Below are positions 6,658-16,137 of a stretch of DNA of 43,817 nucleotides, one piece after another. The notes under the pieces were generated by a model. That model saw nothing but the letters and a program-made list of their open reading frames with translations. It did not search any database and was not told the origin of the DNA. The position numbers were made by a program, and so were the translations under genes. How positions within the stretch are numbered: position 1 is the stretch's first letter; every line of letters starts with the position of its first letter. This stretch comes from an uncultured Lachnospiraceae bacterium (lineage in GTDB: Bacteria > Bacillota > Clostridia > Lachnospirales > Lachnospiraceae): the NCBI GenBank assembly GCA_945919075.1, contig CAMEIX010000024.1, positions 1-43,817 on the forward strand, in the 5' to 3' direction.

Positions 6658-8855
6658 ACGGTTACCTCTTCTCCAGCCTTCAGAACAATCTGCCGGATAT
6701 TTTCTCCATATTTCACAATGGTTTTTAAATCTCTCTTTGCATGTATTACGGCTTTACTTAGTTTCCCGTCTTCCCATACAATATCAACGGTTGCACCACC
6801 TTTGACACACAGGCCTTTTATATAACCGTTCGTCCATGCCTTCGGAAGTGCTGGCAGTAATACAATCCGTTCCATGGTACTTTGTACCAGCATCTCAGCA
6901 ATCGCCGCTGTTGCGCCAAAATTTCCGTCAATCTGAAATGGCGGATGATTGTCAAAAAGATTGGGCAGTGTGGATTTTGCAAACAACTGCTCCAAATTGC
7001 GGTAAGCCTCTTCTCCGTCCCAAAGTTTGGCATAATGGTTTATAATCCAGGCTCTGCTCCAGCCGGTATGCCCTCCTCCGAATGAAAGCCTTCTTTCCAG
7101 AGTCTTTCTTGCCGCTTCTGCAAGCTCGGGCGTACCGTCAGCGGTAATCTGTTCCGAAGGATGCAGTCCGTACAGGTGGGAAATGTGACGATGTCCCGGC
7201 TCGGCCTCCTCATACTCCTCCTGCCATTCCATAATGGTACCATTAGACGCAATTCTTGTGGGCATGAGTTTCTCTCTTGCCGCCTTAATTTCTTCATTCA
7301 GTTCATCCTCTTCGCCGAGAATTTGGGCTGCTTTGATACACTGCGTAAAAAGATCACGGAGAATCTGATTATCCATGGTAACCCCTGCCGTGTTGGAACC
7401 TTTTTCCCCATTAGGCAATATAAATGTATTTTCCGGTGAAACAGAAGGACAGGTCTTTAAATAACCTCCATCCTCAATCAAAAAATCCAGAAAGAAGAGT
7501 GCTGCTTTTCTCATAATGGGAAATGCTTTTCTTAAGAATGCTTCATCACCCGTGTATTCATAATGAGTCCACTGGTGGGTACAAAGCCAGGCGGCTCCCA
7601 TCACCCAGTAAGACCCCGGTAGCCAGAGATCCTGCGTAACACAATCCCCCCAGATATCCGTATTATGATGACATACAAATCCCCGGCAGCCGTACATCTT
7701 TTCCGCCACATATTCCCCATTTTCCACCATCTTTTCAATCAAGTCAAATAATGGTTCATGACATTCACTTAAATTGCAGTTTTCTGCAGGCCAGTAATTC
7801 ATCTGGGTATTGATATTGATGGTATATTTGCAGTCCCAGGGAGGGGTCATATCCTGATTCCAGATACCCTGCAGAGTAGCCGGAAGTGTCCCCGGACGGC
7901 TGCAGGCAAGCAAAAGATATCTGCCGAAATCAAAATAAAGTTTGGCAAGTCCCACATCCGCTTTCCCTGCCATGGCATTTTGGATACGTATATCCGTCGC
8001 AACCGCATCAAAAGTGGAAAGATCCCCCAGATTAAAATCCACCCTGTCAAAATAACGCTTATAATCTGCAACATGATTTTCCATCAGTGTATCATATTCG
8101 CCATATGCTTTTTCAAGAATTGCTTCCACGCTGCTGTTTATGTTCTTCATACGATAAGTAGTACCGGCAGTAAAATACAAAACTGCCTCATCCGCATTCT
8201 CCACAAGAAGGTTTTCCCCAATTACCGAAACCCTTCCCCCTTTTGCAAATGCCTTAAGCTCCATGGCAAAATCGAATCCGCCTTTTCCCAGGTTTCCAAA
8301 CAGACGGATGCCGTCATTTCCGCACTTTTCGATCCCATCAAAGAATTTCCAACGGCGTAGCATGGCAGAAAAACTGATTCTTCCAGGTCTGTCCGCAGAA
8401 AATCTCATCACCAGTAAATCATCCGGATTGGAAAAGAACATCTCTCTCTCATATACTGTTCCATCGGTGGTAAAAGTGCTTTTATAGACTGCTGTTTCCA
8501 GATCCAATTCCCGATAATAATCCGTCACTTCCCCGATATTTTCAAATGCAATATGAATGTCTCCCAACGTCTGGGACGGATGGGCACTGTCCGGACACCC
8601 GGACATGGCAAAGCGCATCAGCCGCTCTGCCTTTTTAATTTCTCCGTTTAAGATGAGCCTTCTTATTTCAGGAAGGTTCTTTCTGGTATCCGGATTGGTA
8701 CGGTCCACTTTTCCACCATACCAGATACTGTCCTCATTCACCTGGATATGCTCTTCCGGGACAGTTCCATAGACCATGGCACCCATCCGGCCATTGCCTA
8801 ACGGCAATGCTTCATTCCATTCACCTGCTGCTTCTTTATACCATAATTTGCTCAT
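6654..8855 (-). CDS. GH95 family alpha-L-fucosidase/galactosidase
   Basis: 733 aa, slightly shorter than many GH95 enzymes. The N-terminal beta domain starts with WNEALPLGNGRMGAM. The (alpha/alpha)6 barrel contains NINTQMNYWPAE (Asn347 and Asn349 match the catalytic Asn pair of bifidobacterial AfcA), SVSPEN (Glu475, general acid) and FQIDGNFG (C-terminal catalytic-region Asp). GH95 enzymes cleave alpha-1,2-linked L-fucose, and some members cleave alpha-L-galactose, by inversion. There is no signal peptide, so it probably acts inside the cell on imported oligosaccharides from host glycans or plant xyloglucan. GGAAGAGG precedes the start. It is coupled to the SGNH esterase; no transporter or fucose pathway gene is adjacent. 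Confidence 0.92.
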   Translation of the reverse strand: MSKLWYKEAAGEWNEALPLGNGRMGAMVYGTVPEEHIQVNEDSIWYGGKVDRTNPDTRKNLPEIRRLILNGEIKKAERLMRFAMSGCPDSAHPSQTLGDIHIAFENIGEVTDYYRELDLETAVYKSTFTTDGTVYEREMFFSNPDDLLVMRFSADRPGRISFSAMLRRWKFFDGIEKCGNDGIRLFGNLGKGGFDFAMELKAFAKGGRVSVIGENLLVENADEAVLYFTAGTTYRMKNINSSVEAILEKAYGEYDTLMENHVADYKRYFDRVDFNLGDLSTFDAVATDIRIQNAMAGKADVGLAKLYFDFGRYLLLACSRPGTLPATLQGIWNQDMTPPWDCKYTININTQMNYWPAENCNLSECHEPLFDLIEKMVENGEYVAEKMYGCRGFVCHHNTDIWGDCVTQDLWLPGSYWVMGAAWLCTHQWTHYEYTGDEAFLRKAFPIMRKAALFFLDFLIEDGGYLKTCPSVSPENTFILPNGEKGSNTAGVTMDNQILRDLFTQCIKAAQILGEEDELNEEIKAAREKLMPTRIASNGTIMEWQEEYEEAEPGHRHISHLYGLHPSEQITADGTPELAEAARKTLERRLSFGGGHTGWSRAWIINHYAKLWDGEEAYRNLEQLFAKSTLPNLFDNHPPFQIDGNFGATAAIAEMLVQSTMERIVLLPALPKAWTNGYIKGLCVKGGATVDIVWEDGKLSKAVIHAKRDLKTIVKYGENIRQIVLKAGEEVTV

Positions 8856-8990
8856 ATCATTCCTCTTCCGTTCATATCTGCTTATTTTATTTCTATTTTA
8901 TCGTAATCTGTTCTTTTCATCTACCTTCTTTTTTCGGTAATCTTACCCTGCTTTTTTGCATATTATAAAAGAAAACTTTTAGGTACTTCT
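8856..8990. other. Divergent intergenic region
   Basis: 135 AT-rich bases separating the GH95 operon from the C26 gene. It must hold both promoters: TAAAAT-like sequences face GH95, and TATTAT/TATAAA near 8962 face the C26 gene. No convincing -35 boxes or operator repeats are seen. Confidence 0.35.
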
Positions 8991-9641
8991 ATGAAATCAA
9001 GCAAAAAAATTGCCATTATAGGTCGAAGAAAAGATACCTCCCGCTATGAAGATATGCTTTCGCGGACCGGTATCTCATATATTACTTCATTATGTGTCAG
9101 CAAAATCCACTCCTGCTCTGCCATACTTCTTCCCGGAGGCGGCGACATCACTCCCGCATTTTTCGGTCAGAAAAATGCAGGTTCCAAAAACATTGACACA
9201 GAGTTAGATATTATACAACTGCAGGCTATGGAACTTGCCGTCCGTGAAAAGAAACCGATTCTGGGAATCTGTAAAGGAATGCAGATTATCAATGTTTTCT
9301 TTGGCGGTACTATTGTTCAGGATATGCAAAATGCGGAAAATCATCGTTATATCCATCCGGAAGAGAAAAGGGATGTAACCGGTGACCAGATGCACGATTC
9401 CCGCATTATGCCGGAAACCTTTTTATGGGAGATATATGGAAAAAATCTGCGGATAAACAGCGCACACCATCAATGCATTGACAAACCGGGTAAAAATTTG
9501 GAGGTGGCCCAGTTTGCCGATGACGGAACACCGGAAGCACTTTTTCACAAAACATTACCGGTTTATGGAGTACAATGGCATCCGGAAAGACTCTTCCCGG
9601 AAGGGGAAAAGCTTTTTCGTTATTTTGTGAATCTGCTATGA
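8991..9641 (+). CDS. Class I glutamine amidotransferase-like, gamma-glutamyl hydrolase (peptidase C26)
   Basis: 216 aa. LLPGGGDITPAFFG near residue 47 is typical of the PuuD/C26 family. The nucleophile elbow GICKGMQ gives Cys94, and VQWHPE gives His197 and Glu199, so the triad is intact. Family members hydrolyse gamma-glutamyl-GABA or other gamma-glutamyl amides in polyamine or amino-acid breakdown. It is slightly shorter than typical PuuD. The ribosome site is weak. It is the only plus-strand gene in the 4-32 kb stretch and converges with the DUF2974 gene, overlapping by six bases at the stops. The exact substrate is unknown. Confidence 0.88.
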   Translation: MKSSKKIAIIGRRKDTSRYEDMLSRTGISYITSLCVSKIHSCSAILLPGGGDITPAFFGQKNAGSKNIDTELDIIQLQAMELAVREKKPILGICKGMQIINVFFGGTIVQDMQNAENHRYIHPEEKRDVTGDQMHDSRIMPETFLWEIYGKNLRINSAHHQCIDKPGKNLEVAQFADDGTPEALFHKTLPVYGVQWHPERLFPEGEKLFRYFVNLL

Positions 9642-10766
9642 TGGTTTCTTTGAATTTTTACTTTGGAGCATTTTCTTTTTGGGAGTAAGTCGCAAAAAGG
9701 CAATTTCAAAAAGCCCCCGGATAGTTTTCTTCATTGCTTTTTTGGTATCCTCATCCACATCCTTCATAGCCGCAACCATACCGGTCAGGCTCTTCTTTAA
9801 GTCAACCGTAAAGTCAATCAGGTTCGTGGCTTTGGATGCCAGAATGACATTGTAGAGTGTATCCACAAATAGTTTCCTGTCTTCCACGGAGAGAGAAAGA
9901 ATCCAGTCATTTAAGGCATCATCCGTAAACTTCCGGGAACCATACAAATGATTCACATAATCAAAATCATCCTCTTTTACCAGCCAGGAAAAAGGATCGT
10001 GTTGGAGCAGGCCGAAAGTTTTGCTCTCCACCACCTTGTAACGGGTATCACTCTCAAAAAGCATGCCCACCATGGAGGAATGGGGCAGAATTTTGATTAC
10101 CCTGTCCGCTATCCTGTCATAACCGTTTTTGTCAAGTACCTCCTGGGGAAATCCCGGACCATCCATGCTGTAAATCTTTAAAATCCGGTCCTGTACGGTT
10201 TCTGTACAGGTCATAGCTGCATAGACTGCCAGATTGCCTCCTTTCGAATGCCCGCCGATATAGAAATCATTGTGCAGTCTGCCGGTCACCATATTCAGAT
10301 ACTTTGCTGCATAAAGCTGTCCCGGAATGGGAGACTGAAATGCCATGTTAAAATCTTCCTTCCATCCCACCATGGATTCATCCGTTCCCCTGAATGCCAC
10401 ATACATGGTATGGTCTTCCAAAAAGAAAGTAACGGCTGAAAACTGTGTCTCCCACTCCGGCTCCACTATATTGATATAACAGTTTAATTTTAGTTTTCCG
10501 AAACGTTTGCTCTTTTCCATGGCTTCAAACAACGCCCGGTTATTTTTTTCAAACCGCACATCGGCAAACATGAGGTCAAATTTTTCATGCTGTCTTAAAT
10601 ACGGAAGACTGACAGCTCTTTTATTATCCGTTACAAGCGGAACCATGCCATCAAATTTTAAGTAAACAAACTGGCACAGCACCAGACTGTCCACATCATT
10701 GAATGGTCTTTCCGAAAAACTGTATTCACCGTAATATTTCAGATAATCCAAAATAGTTCCCGTCAT
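9636..10766 (-). CDS. DUF2974 (Mbeg1-like) alpha/beta-hydrolase, lipase-like
   Basis: 376 aa. GGHSKGGNLAVYAA is the nucleophile elbow (GHSKGG) of the Mbeg1-like lipase family, preceded by VAFRGTDES, a lipase-3-like oxyanion segment. The C-terminal third is helical and strongly basic (TPKKKMLQSKNSKK). There is no signal peptide. GGAGG lies just before the ATG. It is the last gene of the GTPase/J/Hsp70 run, 23 bases after Hsp70. Enzyme activity in this family is poorly characterised; lipid or ester hydrolysis is inferred from the fold. Confidence 0.85.
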   Translation of the reverse strand: MTGTILDYLKYYGEYSFSERPFNDVDSLVLCQFVYLKFDGMVPLVTDNKRAVSLPYLRQHEKFDLMFADVRFEKNNRALFEAMEKSKRFGKLKLNCYINIVEPEWETQFSAVTFFLEDHTMYVAFRGTDESMVGWKEDFNMAFQSPIPGQLYAAKYLNMVTGRLHNDFYIGGHSKGGNLAVYAAMTCTETVQDRILKIYSMDGPGFPQEVLDKNGYDRIADRVIKILPHSSMVGMLFESDTRYKVVESKTFGLLQHDPFSWLVKEDDFDYVNHLYGSRKFTDDALNDWILSLSVEDRKLFVDTLYNVILASKATNLIDFTVDLKKSLTGMVAAMKDVDEDTKKAMKKTIRGLFEIAFLRLTPKKKMLQSKNSKKPS

Positions 10767-10789
10767 GCATGCCTCCTAAAACGTTTCCG

Positions 10790-12589
10790 TCATACATCAT
10801 CCTTATCTTCCAGCCATTTTTCGTATTTATCTTCTTCCTCTTCGTCCGTGTACCACTTACCGCCAAGGTATGTGCTATCACTTAGTCCGGTTCTCTGATT
10901 GATTAACTGCTCAACATACGCAAAGAATACGGTAATATGCCGTCTGGTATTATCAATTCTGGGAGGATTGTTCTTCAAGACTGCATCAAAATACAATAAC
11001 CGGTATTTAATTTCCTCTTTTACCCTGCCACTACACTGTGCATATAAGCGCTGTCCCCACTCAATCACAAATTTGTTTTCTTCCTCCTCGGCGGGATTTA
11101 ACTTCAGTTTTTCGTATTTCTTTAACTGCTTATCAATTTCATCCTGTGATAATCCCAAATCTTCATTTACAATTACCAGCCTTTTTTCATCGGATGAATG
11201 AGCAGATCTGGCAACCACTTCCAAAATACCATTAATATCATAAGTAAAGCGAAGAAAAATCTTGGCCTGGTGTTGCGGCAATGGTGGTATGGGCATAACA
11301 ATTTCACCCAATTTCATGTTTCCTTCCGGATACAGACTTTCCCCCTGATAGATTCCAAGTTCCATGCTTGTTTGTCCATCTACTGCATTAGTGTAGATTT
11401 GTTCTTTACTGATAGGCAGGACACTGTTCCGCTCAATAATAAAAGACATAACCGTTCTTCCCATCATACTGTCCCCGTCATTTATTACCTGCGTTCCAAG
11501 TGAAAACGGGCAGATATCCGTCAACAACATGTCTTTAATCTCTTCATTCCTTTCTTTAATTCCCACATAGGTACCCACTCCAAGTGCAATCATATGATCC
11601 GGGTCCTGCACCGAAATTTCCGCTCCCTTGAACAAATATCTCAGATACTGCTTTACAACTTCCATCTTACAGGAACCGCCCACCAGAACAATTTGATCAA
11701 TCTGGTCCGCACTCATATTTCCATCCTGTAAAACCCGTCGAACCGGTACTGCAAAGCGGTCAAAAAGATCATCGCACAGTTCCACGAGTTCATTTCTGGA
11801 TATTTCTACATCCCCTTTTATTTCCGTACTGTCAACAATAATATGGGCACTCTTTTCTTCGGATAAAGTCTTTTTGCAGACTTCAGCCTGTCTCAGAATA
11901 AGTTCATAGGCAGCCTCAGAAATATCTTGTTTGGAAAGATTCATCCTCTTCATAAAATAATCTGCAAGCTTGCAGTCAAAATCATGACCGCCCAGATGGT
12001 TATCACCGCTAACTGCAAGAATCTCTATCACATTCTCAAAACAATCCACTAATGATACATCCAACGTGCCTCCACCAAAGTCAAAAATCAACATGGTAGC
12101 ATCTTCGTCGCCGTTCAGATAACGGCAGGCAAGTGCTGCTGCTGACGGTTCGTTTATAATTCGCTCAACCTTGAGTCCGGCAATGGCACCGGCTCTCTTA
12201 GTTGCACTGCGTCCCATATCATTAAAGTAAGCCGGAACACTGATTACGGCTTCCGTCACCTCTTCTCCAAGAAAACGTTCTGCATCTTCCTTCAGTTTTC
12301 CCAATACCAAAGCAGACAATTCTTCTGCATAGAACTTATGCTTACCCAGCTTATACTGTGTTTTCAATCCCATATTGCGTTTAAAAACACTTGCCGTGTT
12401 TTCCGGTGAAAGAATAAGTCTTTCCTTTGCTATTTTTCCCACATAAATGGTTCCGTCATTATCCACATTTACCACACTTGGTGTTAAAAACTCCCCAAAT
12501 GCGTTAGGAATTAAAACGCATTTGCCATCCAGCCAGACAGATGCCAGACTATTAGTAGTGCCCAAATCAATTCCAATAATATATCCCAT
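10790..12589 (-). CDS. Short Hsp70 family chaperone (DnaK/HscC-like)
   Basis: 599 aa. The nucleotide-binding domain is complete, with GIDLGTTNS (phosphate 1), IFDFGGGTLDVS (phosphate 2) and VLVGGSCKM (adenosine). The substrate domain begins near residue 355 (LLTDICPFSLG). The lid is short and ends in a very acidic tail (DEEEEDKYEKWLEDKDD) without the DnaK EEVD-like end. It differs from housekeeping DnaK and resembles HscC-type specialised Hsp70s. It starts two bases after the J-like gene stops, so the two are almost surely partners. E. coli HscC likewise works with membrane J proteins; that comparison is analogy, not proof of orthology. Confidence 0.92.
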   Translation of the reverse strand: MGYIIGIDLGTTNSLASVWLDGKCVLIPNAFGEFLTPSVVNVDNDGTIYVGKIAKERLILSPENTASVFKRNMGLKTQYKLGKHKFYAEELSALVLGKLKEDAERFLGEEVTEAVISVPAYFNDMGRSATKRAGAIAGLKVERIINEPSAAALACRYLNGDEDATMLIFDFGGGTLDVSLVDCFENVIEILAVSGDNHLGGHDFDCKLADYFMKRMNLSKQDISEAAYELILRQAEVCKKTLSEEKSAHIIVDSTEIKGDVEISRNELVELCDDLFDRFAVPVRRVLQDGNMSADQIDQIVLVGGSCKMEVVKQYLRYLFKGAEISVQDPDHMIALGVGTYVGIKERNEEIKDMLLTDICPFSLGTQVINDGDSMMGRTVMSFIIERNSVLPISKEQIYTNAVDGQTSMELGIYQGESLYPEGNMKLGEIVMPIPPLPQHQAKIFLRFTYDINGILEVVARSAHSSDEKRLVIVNEDLGLSQDEIDKQLKKYEKLKLNPAEEEENKFVIEWGQRLYAQCSGRVKEEIKYRLLYFDAVLKNNPPRIDNTRRHITVFFAYVEQLINQRTGLSDSTYLGGKWYTDEEEEDKYEKWLEDKDDV

Positions 12590-12591
12590 GT

Positions 12592-13452
12592 TTACCCTCC
12601 ATAATGTACAATAGCGATTAAAACTAACAGAAAAATTAGTAGCAACATCAGAAGCACAACTGTATCAAACAACTCCTGCCTCCATGCATTCGGATTATAA
12701 ACTTCCCCGTCCACACTATCGATGTAAATACGATTAACTCTTACTTTTGCCGCCTCAATTAATCGGAGTGCAATTTCTTTTTGTTCTCCGGTTGTTTCCA
12801 TATTTACCCTTTTCTCTATCTTTATTATCTGCTGCCAGATATATTTTCTGGTCTTTTCATCCACACTGAACTCTTTCAGAGTAAGCACAAACTTTCGGAT
12901 TACAACAGGCTGTGTCAGATATTCCTGCATTTCCGACGTCGTCATCAGATTCTGCCATTTTTCAAGAGATTGTATCTTATCTCCGGCAATATTATCCATA
13001 AATGCGCAAAGCATCTCTATACTATGTCTGGCTCTTTCATACTCCTGCTCCTGGTGTGCAGACTTTTCCTTTTCCCGTTCGATGAAAAAGACCATATTCT
13101 CATCCATTTCCGACTCTTCTGACCAGGTTTTGTCCGAATCGTCAGGTTCGGGATTATCTGTTAAGGATGGAGCCGTTTCATTCTGGAGTGTCCTGCTGAC
13201 CTTTTGTTTCAAAAGTTCAGCATCATAATAAGAATTACCCAAAGTTTGCTCAGATTCCGGGATATCTTCCTGATTCCCTGCCTCCGCATTCATGGCATAT
13301 GCCATAGCGGCTTCATAAGCTTCATGCACCTTTTTCCACTCTTCAGGATTCTCTTCCGGATGATACTGCTTAACCTTGGAAGCATAAGCTCTTTTAATAA
13401 CACGTTTATCCGTTGTCCTTTCAATCCCTAAAACCTTAAATTCATTGTTCAT
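12592..13452 (-). CDS. Membrane-anchored J-domain-like protein with HPE instead of HPD
   Basis: 286 aa. The first 50 residues look like a J domain (FKVLGIERTTDKRVIKRAYA, then KQYHPEENPEEW), but the invariant HPD tripeptide reads His31-Pro32-Glu33. A long acidic, probably disordered and helical middle follows. Residues about 261-283 are one hydrophobic segment (VVLLMLLLIFLLVLIAIV), so this is a tail-anchored protein with the J-like domain in the cytosol. The gene overlaps the GTPase-nuclease gene by 11 bases and precedes Hsp70 by two. HPD is normally needed to stimulate Hsp70 ATPase. HPE may be a family variant or may indicate altered coupling. Confidence 0.85.
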   Translation of the reverse strand: MNNEFKVLGIERTTDKRVIKRAYASKVKQYHPEENPEEWKKVHEAYEAAMAYAMNAEAGNQEDIPESEQTLGNSYYDAELLKQKVSRTLQNETAPSLTDNPEPDDSDKTWSEESEMDENMVFFIEREKEKSAHQEQEYERARHSIEMLCAFMDNIAGDKIQSLEKWQNLMTTSEMQEYLTQPVVIRKFVLTLKEFSVDEKTRKYIWQQIIKIEKRVNMETTGEQKEIALRLIEAAKVRVNRIYIDSVDGEVYNPNAWRQELFDTVVLLMLLLIFLLVLIAIVHYGG

Positions 13453-16111
13453 CTTCCGGGTTCTCCAAACTTATTTTTTTTAATTTATCCTGTAAGTTAT
13501 GTTTTCCGCTTCCCGCTGCATCATTTGCCATGTACCGCTCTGCAAACTCTGCCCTGGCCCTGTCCACCTCTTCCTTCAAATCCCGGGAAGACAAAAGCCG
13601 GCAGCCAGCACCGCGGATAATGATCTGCTCCAGCCCGTCCGAGGTTGCTACGGTAATATCATATTTTCTGCCGTTCTCGTGCGCAAATTTTTCGATATAC
13701 CGGTCCGCAGTCTCCGCTTCTTTGGTATAGACCACATGAATATTATAATAATCCAAAACCTCTGTATCATGTCCCTTGACGCGGTAGGCATCAAACACTA
13801 CAATCAGATTGATACCTGTAATTGCCTGATAATCGCAAAGGATATCCAATAATTTTCCCCTTGCTCCGTCAATACTGACCTCCGCTAACTCTTTCAAATC
13901 CTCCCATGCAAAAATCACATTATATCCGTCTACCAAAAGATATTTGTCCAATTTTGCAGACGGTTTGTATGTTCGGCTTATCGCCGGTACCTCTGTCTTC
14001 TTCGACTTACGCAGATATCCCTTGTGAGGAACATTCTCTTTCTTATTTGCATGAAAAGTACGATTTAGAATCTGGTCGATTTCATCCGTTCCGATGGTCA
14101 GTTCCGGGGTTTCCTCTTGCCTTTTGCCCTTTCCGTGAATCCTCTCTCCCGATACTTCATCCGCATCCTGATAGGATACCTTCAGTCCGTCACTTAGACT
14201 TACCGAAACCTCTACATGTTTATAATCCTTTACCTCATACCAGGGAACTACAAACCCTGCTCCATGAGCGCAGAAGACCGACCCGGTAGGATTTTTGAAA
14301 TCTTCCTCCGGATTGTAGCCCATCTTTGCTACAATCTCCTCTTCATTGTGACAAGGATAATATCCCTGTAAGGAAATCGCCATGCTCCCTAAACCTCTGG
14401 TATAAGCCATCACCTCTTTTTGATAGCCCTGAAGAGTGGAAACCGGTGCCCGTCCCTTCAGGGTTGCCATTCCATCCTTCAATTCCGGCATTTCAAAACT
14501 TCCGAAAAGCCGTTCTATATCTGTCATGGCACGCCCTATGTAATTCTCAGGAACATGCAGAACGAATCCATAGTAAGGCTCTAAAAGAACACTCTCCGCT
14601 TCCATCAGTCCCTGTCTGACCGCACGATAAGTAGCCTGTCTGAAGTCTCCGCCTTCCGTGTGCTTTAGATGTGCCCTTCCTGCAATCAATGTTATTTTTA
14701 CATCCGTTAAGACACTGCCGGTCAGTACCCCTTTATGCTCCTTCTCCTGTAAATGGGTCATAATCAGGCGTTGCCAGTTTTTGGCCAGGATATCCTCCCT
14801 GCAGTTTGTTGCAAAGGTTAAACCGCTTCCGGGGTCGCCCGGCTCTAATAAGAGCTGCACTTCGGCATAGTGCCGGAGCGGTTCAAAATGTCCCACCCCG
14901 ATCGCCGGTGTTTGAATGGTTTCTTTATAGATGACACTGCCCTGTACAAACTCTACCACAACACCAAAGCGGTCTTTTATCTGTCTTTGCAGAATTTCCA
15001 ACTGCACCTCCCCCATAATGTGCACCTGTATTTCCTTTAAAATCTCTTCATACACAATATGGAGCTTTGGGTCCTCCTCTTCCAAAATACGTAATTTGGG
15101 CAGCATTTGCGCCGCATCCGTCTCCGGGGGCAGCACTGCCTTATAAGTAAGTACCGGTTCCAATACCGCCTGTTTTTCTTCGGTTTCGCACCCCAGGCCC
15201 TCCCCGGGATGAGAGTCGGAAAGTCCCAATACGGCACAGACTTCCCCCGCCTTTGCTTCTCCCACTGCCTCATATTTGTCCCCGGAATAAATCCTAATCT
15301 GGTTGATTTTTTCTTCACCAATCTGGTCCCTGACCTTTAAGCTCCCTCCGGTCAGTTTTACGAATGTGAGACGGTTTCCCTGCTCATCACGCATGATTTT
15401 GTATACTCTGGCTCCAAATTCATCCGGATATTGCCCGGCCTGTGTATAAGTGCTTAAGCAATTCAAAAATGCATCCACTCCCTGATTCTTTAATGCGGAG
15501 CCAAACATACAGGGAAATAATTTCCGCCCGGCAATCCATTTTGTTATAATGTCTTTTTCTACACTTCCCGTTTCCAGAAAATGTTCCATGGTCTCCTCAT
15601 CACACATTGCCACATTTTCATAAAATTCCTCCGTTTGGGAATCACTGAAATCCACAAAATAACCGGGAAGTTCTTTCTGCAGTTGATCTAAAATTTGCTG
15701 CTTATCCGCTTGCGGCTGGTCCATTTTATTCACAAAAAGAAAGACCGGTATCTCATATCTTTTTAGTAACTGCCAGAGGGTGCGTGTATGTGCCTGCACG
15801 CCGTCTGCACCGTTTATAATCAATACTGCATAATCCAGTATTTGCAGAGTCCGTTCCATTTCCGCCGAAAAATCCACATGTCCCGGTGTGTCAAGAAGCG
15901 TCACTTCCATATCCGCATAAGAAAAAACAGCCTGTTTTGAAAAGATAGTAATACCTCTTTCCTTTTCCATCACATTGGTATCCAGATAAGCATCTTTACT
16001 ATCCACGCGTCCTAATTTTCGTATCTTTCCACTCTGGTAGAGCATTGCCTCCGACAACGTTGTTTTTCCCGCATCTACATGCGCTACCAGTCCAACCGCA
16101 AGTTTCTTCAT
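13442..16111 (-). CDS. Tet(M)/EF-G-like ribosomal GTPase fused to a C-terminal Rae1/YacP-type NYN nuclease
   Basis: 889 aa, against about 640 for Tet(M)-type proteins. The G domain is intact: AHVDAGKT (10-17), ERGITI (51-56), DTPGHVDF (74-81) and NKMD (128-131). EF-G-like domains II to V follow to about residue 650, then a basic linker. From about residue 721 (base 13951 down) there is a NYN/PIN domain: LLVDGYNVIF, VVFDAYRVKG, ETADRYIEKF and TVATSDGLEQ supply the conserved acidic residues of YacP/Rae1. Rae1 is a ribosome-dependent A-site mRNA endonuclease, and Tet(M)/EF-G factors also bind the A-site region. So this looks like one protein that docks on the ribosome and cuts mRNA. GAGGAG precedes the start. 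Drug resistance is not implied. Confidence 0.93.
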   Translation of the reverse strand: MKKLAVGLVAHVDAGKTTLSEAMLYQSGKIRKLGRVDSKDAYLDTNVMEKERGITIFSKQAVFSYADMEVTLLDTPGHVDFSAEMERTLQILDYAVLIINGADGVQAHTRTLWQLLKRYEIPVFLFVNKMDQPQADKQQILDQLQKELPGYFVDFSDSQTEEFYENVAMCDEETMEHFLETGSVEKDIITKWIAGRKLFPCMFGSALKNQGVDAFLNCLSTYTQAGQYPDEFGARVYKIMRDEQGNRLTFVKLTGGSLKVRDQIGEEKINQIRIYSGDKYEAVGEAKAGEVCAVLGLSDSHPGEGLGCETEEKQAVLEPVLTYKAVLPPETDAAQMLPKLRILEEEDPKLHIVYEEILKEIQVHIMGEVQLEILQRQIKDRFGVVVEFVQGSVIYKETIQTPAIGVGHFEPLRHYAEVQLLLEPGDPGSGLTFATNCREDILAKNWQRLIMTHLQEKEHKGVLTGSVLTDVKITLIAGRAHLKHTEGGDFRQATYRAVRQGLMEAESVLLEPYYGFVLHVPENYIGRAMTDIERLFGSFEMPELKDGMATLKGRAPVSTLQGYQKEVMAYTRGLGSMAISLQGYYPCHNEEEIVAKMGYNPEEDFKNPTGSVFCAHGAGFVVPWYEVKDYKHVEVSVSLSDGLKVSYQDADEVSGERIHGKGKRQEETPELTIGTDEIDQILNRTFHANKKENVPHKGYLRKSKKTEVPAISRTYKPSAKLDKYLLVDGYNVIFAWEDLKELAEVSIDGARGKLLDILCDYQAITGINLIVVFDAYRVKGHDTEVLDYYNIHVVYTKEAETADRYIEKFAHENGRKYDITVATSDGLEQIIIRGAGCRLLSSRDLKEEVDRARAEFAERYMANDAAGSGKHNLQDKLKKISLENPEDEQ

Positions 16112-16137
16112 TTCGTATACTCCTCTGTATTATCATA

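Noticed and set aside
13442..16111. Calling the GTPase a tetracycline-resistance gene
   Set aside because: It has the Tet(M)/EF-G layout but carries a nuclease fusion and sits in a chromosomal operon with chaperone genes; no resistance context is present.
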